The notes under the pieces: model-generated
What the model was told of the DNA's origin: nothing
Databases searched by the model: none
What the model saw: only the letters and a program-made list of their open reading frames with translations
In this document: positions 27,518 to 37,100 of the stretch, one piece after another
Layout of the letters: each line of letters starts with the position of its first letter
Numbering within the stretch: the stretch's first letter is position 1
Translations under genes and position numbers: made by a program
Source: Hypericibacter adhaerens
Lineage (GTDB): Bacteria > Pseudomonadota > Alphaproteobacteria > Dongiales > Dongiaceae
Length of the DNA stretch: 64,000 bases
Direction of reading: 5' to 3'
Assembly (NCBI RefSeq): GCF_008728835.1
Contig: NZ_CP042582.1
Location: 5,253,001 to 5,317,000, forward strand

Positions 27518-27670
27518 TCTTATCCCCTCCCCCCTCGCGGGGGAGGGCAAGGGAGGGGGATGACGCGCTCTTGGACAAGGCGGCGTTGTTCTCGCTTTCT
27601 CAAATCCACAGAAACCCGATCGGCAGAGCAGCCCCCTCCCTGCCCTCCCCCGCGAGGGGGGAGGGGATTA
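27518..27670. repeat. Intergenic inverted repeat, family 1 copy C
   Basis: TCCCCTCCCCCCTCGCGGGG...AGGGCAAGGGAGGGGG on the left pairs with CCCCCTCCCTGCCCTCCCCC...GAGGGGGGAGGGGA on the right, spanning about 150 bp. Each arm also has its own CG-closed hairpin. It is the most perfect of the three copies in the window (also 581-681 and 9009-9136). Confidence 0.7.
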
Positions 27671-27845
27671 AGAGAACCGCCCCGCCTCTCCATAAAAAAT
27701 CAACACCTTGGCCCTATGCTGGCCGTTTCCGCCCGGCCGGTTTGCCCACAGGCGGGCGGCAGAGATGACGATTGATTCGCGACCGAGGCTGGCTACGATT
27801 CGCCGGGTTGGTCCTCCGAGTCGGTAGAGGGGGCGAGCGAATCCG

Positions 27846-28772
27846 ATGCCCGTTGGTCACAGCTTGAACGGCAATAGTCGCCGCGATGCCCGGCCGGTCC
27901 TCGAGACCGATGCCGCGTCCGGCGCGCCGGGCCTGTTCGGGCGGCTGGCGAAGCGCCTCCTGAACAAGCCCGCCACCGATCCGGCCGAGCCGGCCTCGGC
28001 GCCGTCGGCGGTGCCGAGCGCGCCTGTCGCGGGCTGGGCCGATCATCACACCGAGAACTTCATGCGCCGCTACCTGCGGCCGGGCGATGCCGTGCTCGAT
28101 ATCGGCGCGCGCGACGGGACCTTCGCGGTGGCCGCGGCCGCGGCCGTCGGCGCCGACGGACGGGTCGATTCCTTCGAACCCAGCCCGTCGCTGCGCCGCA
28201 AGCTGACCGAGGCGGTCCATCGCAACCATGCGGTGGCGATCGTCATCCATCCCAAGATGGTCGGGACCCAGGCGCAGCTCGGGCGCTTCGTCGACGGCAC
28301 GGGCAAGAGCGGCCGCCGGCGGCCGCCGCTCCCGGGCGAGCTCGCGATGGGCGGCGTGATCGGCGTCGAATGCGTGCGCCTCGACCAGACGATGAACGCG
28401 CGGCGCTATGCGCTGATGAAGCTCGATATCGCCGGCGGCGAGCTGATCGCGCTCAAGGGTGCGGAAGCCATGCTGCGCGAGGCCAACCCGCCGGCGCTTC
28501 TCATCGCCATGGACGACGCGCTCAACCAGTGCGGCACCTCGCCCGAGCAGCTCACCGATTTCCTGACGGCCCAGGGCTACGAATCGATCCTCTACGACGC
28601 CGACCGCCACAAGCTCGATTACATCGCCAAGCCCTGGACCAAGCGCCGCATCGTGCTCGCCGTCGCCCAGAAGGGCCGCAACTTCGTCTCCTCGCGGCTT
28701 GCCGGCATGGATCTGCAGAAAGAGCCCGAGGCTCCGTCGGGCGAGATGCTCCAGATCACGGCCTCGACCTGA
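27846..28772 (+). CDS. FkbM-family methyltransferase
   Basis: A 308-residue SAM-dependent methyltransferase. After about 60 residues of Ala/Pro-rich linker comes MRRYLRPGDAVLDIGARDGTFAVAAAAAVGADGRVDSFEPSP. VLDIGARDG is the SAM-binding motif I and VDSFEPSP the ribose-binding acidic strand. ALMKLDIAGGELIALKGAEAML, typical of FkbM (KxDIxGxE), follows. The C-terminal part LTDFLTAQGYESILYDADR fits as well. FkbM enzymes O-methylate sugars or natural products; the substrate here is unknown. It stands alone. Confidence 0.75.
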   Translation: MPVGHSLNGNSRRDARPVLETDAASGAPGLFGRLAKRLLNKPATDPAEPASAPSAVPSAPVAGWADHHTENFMRRYLRPGDAVLDIGARDGTFAVAAAAAVGADGRVDSFEPSPSLRRKLTEAVHRNHAVAIVIHPKMVGTQAQLGRFVDGTGKSGRRRPPLPGELAMGGVIGVECVRLDQTMNARRYALMKLDIAGGELIALKGAEAMLREANPPALLIAMDDALNQCGTSPEQLTDFLTAQGYESILYDADRHKLDYIAKPWTKRRIVLAVAQKGRNFVSSRLAGMDLQKEPEAPSGEMLQITAST

Positions 28773-28885
28773 TCGCTACACGTCGATCTGATCGCTGCGC
28801 TCTGCTTTGAAGCTTCGAAGGCGACGCTTCGGTCGAGCGCCTCTTTCTGCGCCGATCCGCTCCAGAGCGGTGCGCGATCAAGCGG

Positions 28886-28906
28886 AATCGGGAGCCGCTC
28901 CCGATT
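28886..28906. repeat. Short palindrome AATCGGGAGC/GCTCCCGATT
   Basis: A near-perfect 21-bp palindrome in the gap after the FkbM gene. It is preceded by CCAGAGCGGTGCGCGATCAA, which resembles the arm of the palindrome at 29703-29744. Its role is unknown; it may belong to a dispersed repeat family. Confidence 0.4.
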
Positions 28907-28976
28907 CCTCGGCTTGGTCGCATTTTTTGCGGCGAACCGGCGTCCATCCCCGCTTTAGCGTGGACAGGAAAATTCT

Positions 28977-29291
28977 TTAAGACCTGGCCGGCGGGGGATT
29001 GGATGCCTTGTCCTTCCGATCGTTGCCGTCCATCCAGGTCAGGGTCGTCTTTTGCGGGTCCCCGCTGCCTTCGCCGTCCGTCGCCGGGTTTTTGCCCCAG
29101 GCCCGGTTGAGGAGGAGATTGGCGGCATTCGCCCGTGCGTTCGCCGGCGCGTCCTTGTCCCGGCAGATGTCGATCAGGGTCTCGATGGCCAGATCGGTAC
29201 GCTGGCGGCAGAGGTCGCGCAGTTCTGCCGGCAGTTTCGGCCGGCCGCCGGGATTCCCCGATTTGCCCTTCTGGAATTTCATGGATTTCAC
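28977..29291 (-). CDS. DUF5681 domain protein (phage-associated type)
   Basis: The 104-residue protein carries FQKGKSGNPGGRPKLPAELRDL, the DUF5681 signature that often sits at the N-terminus of phage- and mobile-element proteins. A helical segment DLAIETLIDICRDKDAPANARANAANLLLNRAWG follows, and the tail is polar and low in complexity. Helical, basic and small, it might bind nucleic acid. The SOS-type promoter at 29589-29617 points toward it from about 290 bp upstream. No other phage genes are present, so it is probably a mobile-element remnant. Confidence 0.65.
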   Translation of the reverse strand: MKSMKFQKGKSGNPGGRPKLPAELRDLCRQRTDLAIETLIDICRDKDAPANARANAANLLLNRAWGKNPATDGEGSGDPQKTTLTWMDGNDRKDKASNPPPARS

Positions 29292-29390
29292 TCCCTGCCA
29301 TGGGGTTTTACGGAGTCGCCTGAGAACAGGGCCTGTTCCGGAGCCTGCCGGCGTCTAGATTTCCCAATTCACTGGAAACAAAGAATTTTT

Positions 29391-29534
29391 TCAAGCGGCA
29401 ATCAACTTGCGAGGCACTCGAAAAACAGGCTCGGAACAGGCGCGTATCAGGCCATGATCAGGCGCTCGAGAGTGGTGACGAAGCGACCCCGCAGGATCGC
29501 CCAAGGGCGATCCCGAACGCCGGAATTCGAACAT
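29391..29534 (-). CDS. Possible small ORF downstream of SOS-type promoter
   Basis: An ATG at 29534, about 48 bp after the predicted transcription start, opens a 47-codon frame (MFEFRRSGSPLGDPAGSLRH..., ending VPRKLIAA). There is no clear ribosome binding site and no recognised family. It is listed only because SOS regulons often include short proteins, and an untranslated RNA is equally possible. A small hairpin (GGATCGCCC/GGGCGATCC, 29494-29513) lies inside it. Confidence 0.2.
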   Translation of the reverse strand: MFEFRRSGSPLGDPAGSLRHHSRAPDHGLIRACSEPVFRVPRKLIAA

Positions 29535-29588
29535 TGTCTGATTGCGGCGGCTGGGGCTGGGTCTTCCCACGCTTCCGCGACGCTGTTG

Positions 29589-29617
29589 CGCATAGAACAA
29601 AAAGAGAACAATGTCAA
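29589..29617 (-). promoter_or_regulatory. Predicted SOS (LexA-controlled) promoter
   Basis: On the minus strand TTGACA (29617-29612) is followed after exactly 17 bp by TATGCG (29594-29589). The spacer contains GTTC-N7-GTTC (29609-29595) with a T-rich centre, the known alphaproteobacterial LexA site. This copies the layout at 15032-15060. Transcription would begin near 29582 and run toward the small ORF at 29391-29534 and the DUF5681 gene. Confidence 0.55.
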
Positions 29618-29702
29618 GCGGAATATCGTCCTTCGCCTCCCGATACGGAGCCAGCCCGGAGGCGAAGCGGAACAGCGACGTCATCTCCATCTCCGGTCAC
29701 GT

Positions 29703-29744
29703 CCAGAGCGCTGTCCGATCAGGATGGATCGGACAGCGCTCTGG
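29703..29744. repeat. Perfect 18-bp-arm palindrome
   Basis: CCAGAGCGCTGTCCGATC and its exact reverse complement are separated by AGGATG. It lies 60 bp upstream of the EamA transporter start and could be a terminator for something to its left, an operator, or a dispersed repeat. The absence of a T-run argues against a simple intrinsic terminator. Confidence 0.6.
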
Positions 29745-29806
29745 CATGAATTGTGACGGTGATGTTACAAGCCCGCGTCTCCTCCGGCGCCCGGGCCCTT
29801 TCCCCT

Positions 29807-30655
29807 ATGAGTCTCCATCTCGTCGTCGCGCTCCTGATGCTGCTCGCGGCGGCGATGCATGCGGGCTGGAACCTGTTCGTGAAGGGCAATGGCGACCGGC
29901 TCTCGGCCATCACGGCGGTGATGAGCGGGGGCGCCGTCCTGTCCGCCCTGGCGCTGCCCTTCGTCGATCCGCCCGCGCGCGCGAGCTGGATCTTCATCCT
30001 CCTCTCGATCCTGGTGCATCTGGGCTATTACGCCGGCCTGCTGGGCGCCTATCGCCATGGCGACCTGAGCCACGCCTATCCGATCGCGCGGGGCAGCGCG
30101 CCGCTGCTGGTCGCGATCGTGGCCGCCCCCTTGGCGGGCGAATGGCTCTCGCCGCTGCAATGCGTCGGCGTGGCGCTGATCTCGCTCGGCATCGTCAGCC
30201 TTGCCTTCGAGCACGGATGGCCGAAGGGCGATCATGGCCGCTCGGTACTCTATGCGCTCGCCACCGCCGTCTTCATCATGGGCTACAGCGTGATCGACGG
30301 AATGGGCGTGCGCCGCTCCGGCAACGCGCTCGGTTACATCGCCTGGCTCTTCGCGCTCGAGGCGATCCCGCTGCTCCTCATCACGCTCGCGATCCGCCGC
30401 CATGCCTTCTTCCGGCATATTGGGGCGCATTGGAAGACCGCCGGCGCCGGCGCGCTCCTCTCCTGCGGCGCCTACGGGCTGGCGATCTGGGGCATGAGCA
30501 TCGGCACGCTCGCCGGCATCGTGGGCCTGCGCGAGACCTCGGTCCTGTTCGGCGCCGCCTTCGGCGCGATGTTCCTCGGCGAGCGCTTCGGCTGGAAACG
30601 CGCCGCCGCGGCGATCGCGGTGGTGGTGGGGAATCTGGTGCTGCAGTTCGGGTAG
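29807..30655 (+). CDS. EamA/DMT-family transporter
   Basis: A 282-residue integral membrane protein with about ten hydrophobic helices in two repeated halves. The first begins LHLVVALLMLLAAAMHAGWNLFVK; the end of the second is TSVLFGAAFGAMFLGERFGWKRAAAAIAVVVGNLVLQFG, the usual close of EamA proteins with the LGE motif. Such transporters export metabolites or amino acids; the substrate is unknown. The frame extends upstream to 29753, but the ATG at 29807 begins at the first helix. Confidence 0.85.
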   Translation: MSLHLVVALLMLLAAAMHAGWNLFVKGNGDRLSAITAVMSGGAVLSALALPFVDPPARASWIFILLSILVHLGYYAGLLGAYRHGDLSHAYPIARGSAPLLVAIVAAPLAGEWLSPLQCVGVALISLGIVSLAFEHGWPKGDHGRSVLYALATAVFIMGYSVIDGMGVRRSGNALGYIAWLFALEAIPLLLITLAIRRHAFFRHIGAHWKTAGAGALLSCGAYGLAIWGMSIGTLAGIVGLRETSVLFGAAFGAMFLGERFGWKRAAAAIAVVVGNLVLQFG

Positions 30656-30692
30656 CTTCAGGTCTCGCTCTTCGCGTCACCTCGGCGAGGCT

Positions 30693-31061
30693 TCACTCCG
30701 CTTTCCGCTCCATCAGCTCGATGCGATTGCCGAACGGATCGTCGACATAAACGCGACGATAGCCATCGAGCGGCTCGTCGCTCTTCACCGCAAACCCCGC
30801 TTGCGTTAGCGCCGCGATCAGTGCCGGCAGATCTTCGACCAGGAAACCCGGATGCGCCTTGCGCGCTGGCGCGAAATTCTTGTCCACGCCGAGATGGATC
30901 TTGAGCGGGCCGCGCTCGAACCAGACGCCGCCGCGCGCGGCCAGATGCGTCGGCTTCGTCTTCTCCGGAATGCCGAGGATGCCTTCATAGAAGGCGCGCG
31001 CCCGCCCCTCGCCGCCGGCCGGCATGGCGAGCTGGACATGATCCACAGCCACGACTTTCAT
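30693..31061 (-). CDS. VOC (glyoxalase) family protein next to CRISPR leader
   Basis: A 122-residue single VOC module: VVAVDHVQLAMPAGGEGRARAFYEGILGIPE, the first metal-ligand strand with His, then KAHPGFLVEDLPALIAALTQAGF and RRVYVDDPFGNRIELME with the Glu ligand. Similar proteins are annotated as glyoxalase or fosfomycin/bleomycin-resistance-like; the real substrate cannot be told. Its start is 112 bp left of the first CRISPR repeat and its promoter must share that gap with the array leader. Confidence 0.85.
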   Translation of the reverse strand: MKVVAVDHVQLAMPAGGEGRARAFYEGILGIPEKTKPTHLAARGGVWFERGPLKIHLGVDKNFAPARKAHPGFLVEDLPALIAALTQAGFAVKSDEPLDGYRRVYVDDPFGNRIELMERKAE

Positions 31062-31173
31062 CCCACTAGTACTTCAGGAGCGCTTCATTTGGTCCAGCGG
31101 AATTGCTCTGCAGCCCCCCCCCCGCCACGGCCATGCGCGCGGCTTCTTACTTACTGCAGCAGAAATATGGAGC
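31062..31173 (+). promoter_or_regulatory. CRISPR leader
   Basis: This 112-bp gap lies at the 5' end of the array in the crRNA direction, so it should hold the leader recognised for spacer insertion and an array promoter. It contains a run of ten C residues (about 31114-31123) and the AT-rich AGAAATATGG immediately before the first repeat. AAATAT could serve as a -10 element, but no good -35 lies at the right distance. Leader identity is inferred from repeat direction, the terminator at the opposite end and known II-C layouts. Confidence 0.6.
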
Positions 31174-34100
31174 GTTGCGGTTGGACCGCGTTCTCTCGTG
31201 AGCTAGGCTTTGCTGGTGCGGCCGGAGGCGGCGGGAACGGTTGCGGTTGGACCGCGTTCTCTCGTGAGCTAGGCTTGTGCTCACCGAAGGGCACAGCGAG
31301 CAATGGTTGCGGTTGGACCGCGTTCTCTCGTGAGCTAGGCTTATGCCGGTCTGACCGTCATCCGCGCCGATGTTGCGGTTGGACCGCGTTCTCTCGTGAG
31401 CTAGGCTGGGGTTCCGTCATGCCACCCATCGATTCTCGTTGCGGTTGGACCGCGTTCTCTCGTGAGCTAGGCTGAAGACCACGGCGATCGCCGAGCTCGC
31501 CGCGTTGCGGTTGGACCGCGTTCTCTCGTGAGCTAGGCTACCTCGTCAAGGCCGAGCACGAGAAGGACGTTGCGGTTGGACCGCGTTCTCTCGTGAGCTA
31601 GGCTGGTGGGCACGCTACCACCGCAGGGGCTGACGTTGCGGTTGGACCGCGTTCTCTCGTGAGCTAGGCTCACGGCCGGATCGGAGGCGAGCTTTTCATC
31701 GTTGCGGTTGGACCGCGTTCTCTCGTGAGCTAGGCTCTATGCGTTCGGGAAGGGAGCGGGGAAATGGTTGCGGTTGGACCGCGTTCTCTCGTGAGCTAGG
31801 CTCGGCCGGACCATCTTCTGGGAGACGCCCGAGGTTGCGGTTGGACCGCGTTCTCTCGTGAGCTAGGCTCAACGCTGACGCGCGCCACGGAAGCGGAGCG
31901 TTGCGGTTGGACCGCGTTCTCTCGTGAGCTAGGCTCGAAGGGAGTCAAGGCTCAGCACATGCTTGGTTGCGGTTGGACCGCGTTCTCTCGTGAGCTAGGC
32001 TGGTGGGCACGCTACCACCGCAGGGGCTGACGTTGCGGTTGGACCGCGTTCTCTCGTGAGCTAGGCTCACGGCCGGATCGGAGGCGAGCTTTTCATCGTT
32101 GCGGTTGGACCGCGTTCTCTCGTGAGCTAGGCTCTATGCGTTCGGGAAGGGAGCGGGGAAATGGTTGCGGTTGGACCGCGTTCTCTCGTGAGCTAGGCTA
32201 TCCCCGGTCGATTGGTTGGACCGCAGGCTGTTGCGGTTGGACCGCGTTCTCTCGTGAGCTAGGCTGCCTGATGGACAGACACGCCGAGAATTTGCGTTGC
32301 GGTTGGACCGCGTTCTCTCGTGAGCTAGGCTTGCGGCACACCGCGCGTGGCAATAGCCGGGGTTGCGGTTGGACCGCGTTCTCTCGTGAGCTAGGCTAGG
32401 TCTTCCAGAGACGCTCCCGCGTCTTCTGTTGCGGTTGGACCGCGTTCTCTCGTGAGCTAGGCTGGCGGATGCTCGTCATGCGGCGCTCACACGGTTGCGG
32501 TTGGACCGCGTTCTCTCGTGAGCTAGGCTTGCCCGAGCTGCGGTTCGGTCATGGGCACCGTTGCGGTTGGACCGCGTTCTCTCGTGAGCTAGGCTAGTGT
32601 CGCCGATTTCCTTTCGCAGTTTGGCGTTGCGGTTGGACCGCGTTCTCTCGTGAGCTAGGCTATCGTTCCCGTTTACCCCCAGGATCGGGGTGTTGCGGTT
32701 GGACCGCGTTCTCTCGTGAGCTAGGCTCGAGGCCCGGCTCGACTTGCAGGCGGCGCTGTTGCGGTTGGACCGCGTTCTCTCGTGAGCTAGGCTTAGCCGT
32801 TGCTGGAGTCGGTTACGGGTTTCGTTGCGGTTGGACCGCGTTCTCTCGTGAGCTAGGCTTGTCGACGACGACGGGGCCGAGACGCTGGGGTTGCGGTTGG
32901 ACCGCGTTCTCTCGTGAGCTAGGCTCCGGGCGCTCAAATCCTGCGGTCTGGAGGCGTTGCGGTTGGACCGCGTTCTCTCGTGAGCTAGGCTGATCGGCGC
33001 CGTCATGCCGCGATCCTTCCCGTTGCGGTTGGACCGCGTTCTCTCGTGAGCTAGGCTAAAGCCCTGGGCGGCATAGAGTTCTTTCTCGTTGCGGTTGGAC
33101 CGCGTTCTCTCGTGAGCTAGGCTCGAGACCTCGGACAGCTCGATCCGGGCGCAGTTGCGGTTGGACCGCGTTCTCTCGTGAGCTAGGCTGCGCCAGCCAA
33201 GCGGCAGCACGAGGATCGCGTTGCGGTTGGACCGCGTTCTCTCGTGAGCTAGGCTCCCCAGGCGGATGGCCCGCAGCGCGACTGTGTTGCGGTTGGACCG
33301 CGTTCTCTCGTGAGCTAGGCTAGTCTGCTGCTGAACATCTTCGGCTTCTTCGTTGCGGTTGGACCGCGTTCTCTCGTGAGCTAGGCTCAGATCCTCGCCC
33401 GGCACGCGTGCCCCGTCGTTGCGGTTGGACCGCGTTCTCTCGTGAGCTAGGCTGTCCCGTCGCCGTCGCTGTCGAACCAGACCGTTGCGGTTGGACCGCG
33501 TTCTCTCGTGAGCTAGGCTCTATGGTCCCGGAGCCCCATGAGCTCCATCGTTGCGGTTGGACCGCGTTCTCTCGTGAGCTAGGCTGGCGACCAGAACCTA
33601 CTCGCCTGGCCCTGTGTTGCGGTTGGACCGCGTTCTCTCGTGAGCTAGGCTGAGAGCGGCTTGAAGCTCGCCATCAGCTGCGTTGCGGTTGGACCGCGTT
33701 CTCTCGTGAGCTAGGCTGGCGGCCTAGAGGAGGGGCGCGTCATGGGCGTTGCGGTTGGACCGCGTTCTCTCGTGAGCTAGGCTGGATACCGGCCGGGCGC
33801 TCTTCAACACGACGTTGCGGTTGGACCGCGTTCTCTCGTGAGCTAGGCTACGCCCACGGATAAGGCGTCGGTCGAGCAGGTTGCGGTTGGACCGCGTTCT
33901 CTCGTGAGCTAGGCTAGCCGCGGGCCGGCATGGATGGTGAGGGCTGTTGCGGTTGGACCGCGTTCTCTCGTGAGCTAGGCTGCCGAAATGCTGGGCAGAG
34001 GCGCTGGCAGCGTTGCGGTTGGACCGCGTTCTCTCGTGAGCTAGGCTCAAGCTCGCGAACGAGGAGCCAGCGCTCGCGTTGCGGTTGGACCGCGTTCTCT

Positions 34101-37100
34101 CGTGAGCTAGGCTCCGCGATCTCTTCACGCGAGAGGCCGCTCTGTTGCGGTTGGACCGCGTTCTCTCGTGAGCTAGGCTCGTCATGGATCTCTCCGAATT
34201 CGCCGTCGAGTTGCGGTTGGACCGCGTTCTCTCGTGAGCTAGGCTCGCGCCCATTTCGGGCGCTGCGCCTCGTCGGTTGCGGTTGGACCGCGTTCTCTCG
34301 TGAGCTAGGCTGGGACCATAGGGGAGGCGCGGCATGGACGGGTTGCGGTTGGACCGCGTTCTCTCGTGAGCTAGGCTAGGATCCGTTTCGTCGTCATGCG
34401 CGGTCTCGTTGCGGTTGGACCGCGTTCTCTCGTGAGCTAGGCTAGGATCCGTTTCGTCGTCATGCGCGGTCTCGTTGCGGTTGGACCGCGTTCTCTCGTG
34501 AGCTAGGCTGACGTGAATACGCGCGTGTTCGCGGCCAGCGTTGCGGTTGGACCGCGTTCTCTCGTGAGCTAGGCTCGCTTCGCTACGATCCTCATCATTT
34601 CCTCGGTTGCGGTTGGACCGCGTTCTCTCGTGAGCTAGGCTGACGCCCACTGTGGGCCACCGATACCGCCAGTTGCGGTTGGACCGCGTTCTCTCGTGAG
34701 CTAGGCTAAGGCCACGTTGCACCGCATGAGGCATGCGGTTGCGGTTGGACCGCGTTCTCTCGTGAGCTAGGCTGCGCGCGCTCAACAACGAGTATGTGGA
34801 ATGGTTGCGGTTGGACCGCGTTCTCTCGTGAGCTAGGCTCTGCCTGATGCTGGAGGGCTACGTCAAGCGGTTGCGGTTGGACCGCGTTCTCTCGTGAGCT
34901 AGGCTGCCTTCGCCTTCGAGCCGCATCGAAGTCCTGTTGCGGTTGGACCGCGTTCTCTCGTGAGCTAGGCTCGCCCCCCTGCCTCCCGGCTCAGCCCTGG
35001 GGTTGCGGTTGGACCGCGTTCTCTCGTGAGCTAGGCTCGTATCGTGAAGGAACCTGAGCTCATGCCTGTTGCGGTTGGACCGCGTTCTCTCGTGAGCTAG
35101 GCTATACACCTAAGCAGCATTAGAGCCCTAGGGGTTGCGGTTGGACCGCGTTCTCTCGTGAGCTAGGCTCGAGGCCGCCAGCGACAGCGCGGAGGATCAG
35201 TTGCGGTTGGACCGCGTTCTCTCGTGAGCTAGGCTTCGGCGTCATGCCAGCCGCGATGCCAGTCGGTTGCGGTTGGACCGCGTTCTCTCGTGAGCTAGGC
35301 TCGCGGCTCACCGCGCCTACATCATCGGTCTGTTGCGGTTGGACCGCGTTCTCTCGTGAGCTAGGCTCGTCGGGGAGATCGACACTGAAGCCGTTCTGTT
35401 GCGGTTGGACCGCGTTCTCTCGTGAGCTAGGCTGAGTTCCGCGCGACCAAACTCAGGGCCGTGGTTGCGGTTGGACCGCGTTCTCTCGTGAGCTAGGCTA
35501 CGAGACCTCAACACGCGGACGCATCGCATGTTGCGGTTGGACCGCGTTCTCTCGTGAGCTAGGCTCCGTTATGAGTCAATGCGACCTACTCCGGCGTTGC
35601 GGTTGGACCGCGTTCTCTCGTGAGCTAGGCTGTCATGAGCGCACCCCTCTTGAGGCCTGCCGTTGCGGTTGGACCGCGTTCTCTCGTGAGCTAGGCTAAC
35701 GGCTCGAACATCCGCAAGCGTTCGCTGGTTGCGGTTGGACCGCGTTCTCTCGTGAGCTAGGCTGCGGCACCCCTTGGCGCAGCTTCTCTCGGCGTTGCGG
35801 TTGGACCGCGTTCTCTCGTGAGCTAGGCTTCCCGCGATGCGCTCAAGGATGGCCGGTCGGTTGCGGTTGGACCGCGTTCTCTCGTGAGCTAGGCTCATGC
35901 CTGCACTGCAGTCATGGCTCGAGCTGTTGCGGTTGGACCGCGTTCTCTCGTGAGCTAGGCTGGTCGAGCGCGACGAGGTGCGTGTGATCAGGTTGCGGTT
36001 GGACCGCGTTCTCTCGTGAGCTAGGCTGTCGAGAGGCAAGTCGCGCGGCTGGCTGAGGTTGCGGTTGGACCGCGTTCTCTCGTGAGCTAGGCTTGGCCGA
36101 TGGCAGCCTCGTCATGCTGCGCGGTTGCGGTTGGACCGCGTTCTCTCGTGAGCTAGGCTCTTCTCGGCCGACGAGCTGGCCCTCAACCCGTTGCGGTTGG
36201 ACCGCGTTCTCTCGTGAGCTAGGCTTAAGGCGAGCCCTGGGTCGCGACGGGCGCCGTTGCGGTTGGACCGCGTTCTCTCGTGAGCTAGGCTGAGCCCAAG
36301 GTCGATTGCAGGAGCTTGTTCGTTGCGGTTGGACCGCGTTCTCTCGTGAGCTAGGCTGAAGAAGCTCGACGAGGCGGAGGCCGACGCGTTGCGGTTGGAC
36401 CGCGTTCTCTCGTGAGCTAGGCTCGCGGCGCCGGCGACCACCGACGCGCCGGCGGTTGCGGTTGGACCGCGTTCTCTCGTGAGCTAGGCTCTTCCAGTAA
36501 TTGCTGAGAACCTAGAGAGTGTTGCGGTTGGACCGCGTTCTCTCGTGAGCTAGGCTGCGACCGTGGTTGCCGTGATGAGGTCGGGGGTTGCGGTTGGACC
36601 GCGTTCTCTCGTGAGCTAGGCTGATCTGGCTGCGGCGCTTGCCACGGCCACGGTTGCGGTTGGACCGCGTTCTCTCGTGAGCTAGGCTCCAGAACGGTAA
36701 GCACATGCCCTGTCCGGTGTTGCGGTTGGACCGCGTTCTCTCGTGAGCTAGGCTCAGACGAGGTGCGATGCCCTCGATTGCGATGTTGCGGTTGGACCGC
36801 GTTCTCTCGTGAGCTAGGCTATGAGTTGTGTGAACGTCGCTTCGTTATAGGTTGCGGTTGGACCGCGTTCTCTCGTGAGCTAGGCTCGGGAGAGGTTTTG
36901 GCTCCTGTTCCATCTCGTTGCGGTTGGACCGCGTTCTCTCGTGAGCTAGGCTATTGAACGCAGGATCGTCCACCGGCACGACGTTGCGGTTGGACCGCGT
37001 TCTCTCGTGAGCTAGGCTCAAGGTCCGCGAGATGATCCGCCGAGCGACGTTGCGGTTGGACCGCGTTCTCTCGTGAGCTAGGCTAGGCCTTTGATCTTCC

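Noticed and set aside
29447-29593. A 48-codon minus-strand frame starting MRNSVAEAWEDP immediately next to the LexA-type site
   Set aside because: Its ATG lies inside the predicted -10 hexamer, so it would not be in the transcript from that promoter. No other promoter or ribosome binding site is visible.
29611-30750. A 379-codon plus-strand frame covering the EamA transporter
   Set aside because: It is a shifted frame over a clear transporter gene, rich in Arg and Pro, and adds no conserved sequence.
31163-31168. AAATAT before the first repeat as a leader -10 box
   Set aside because: The hexamer 17 bp upstream (CGGCTT) is a poor -35, so I did not call a discrete leader promoter there.
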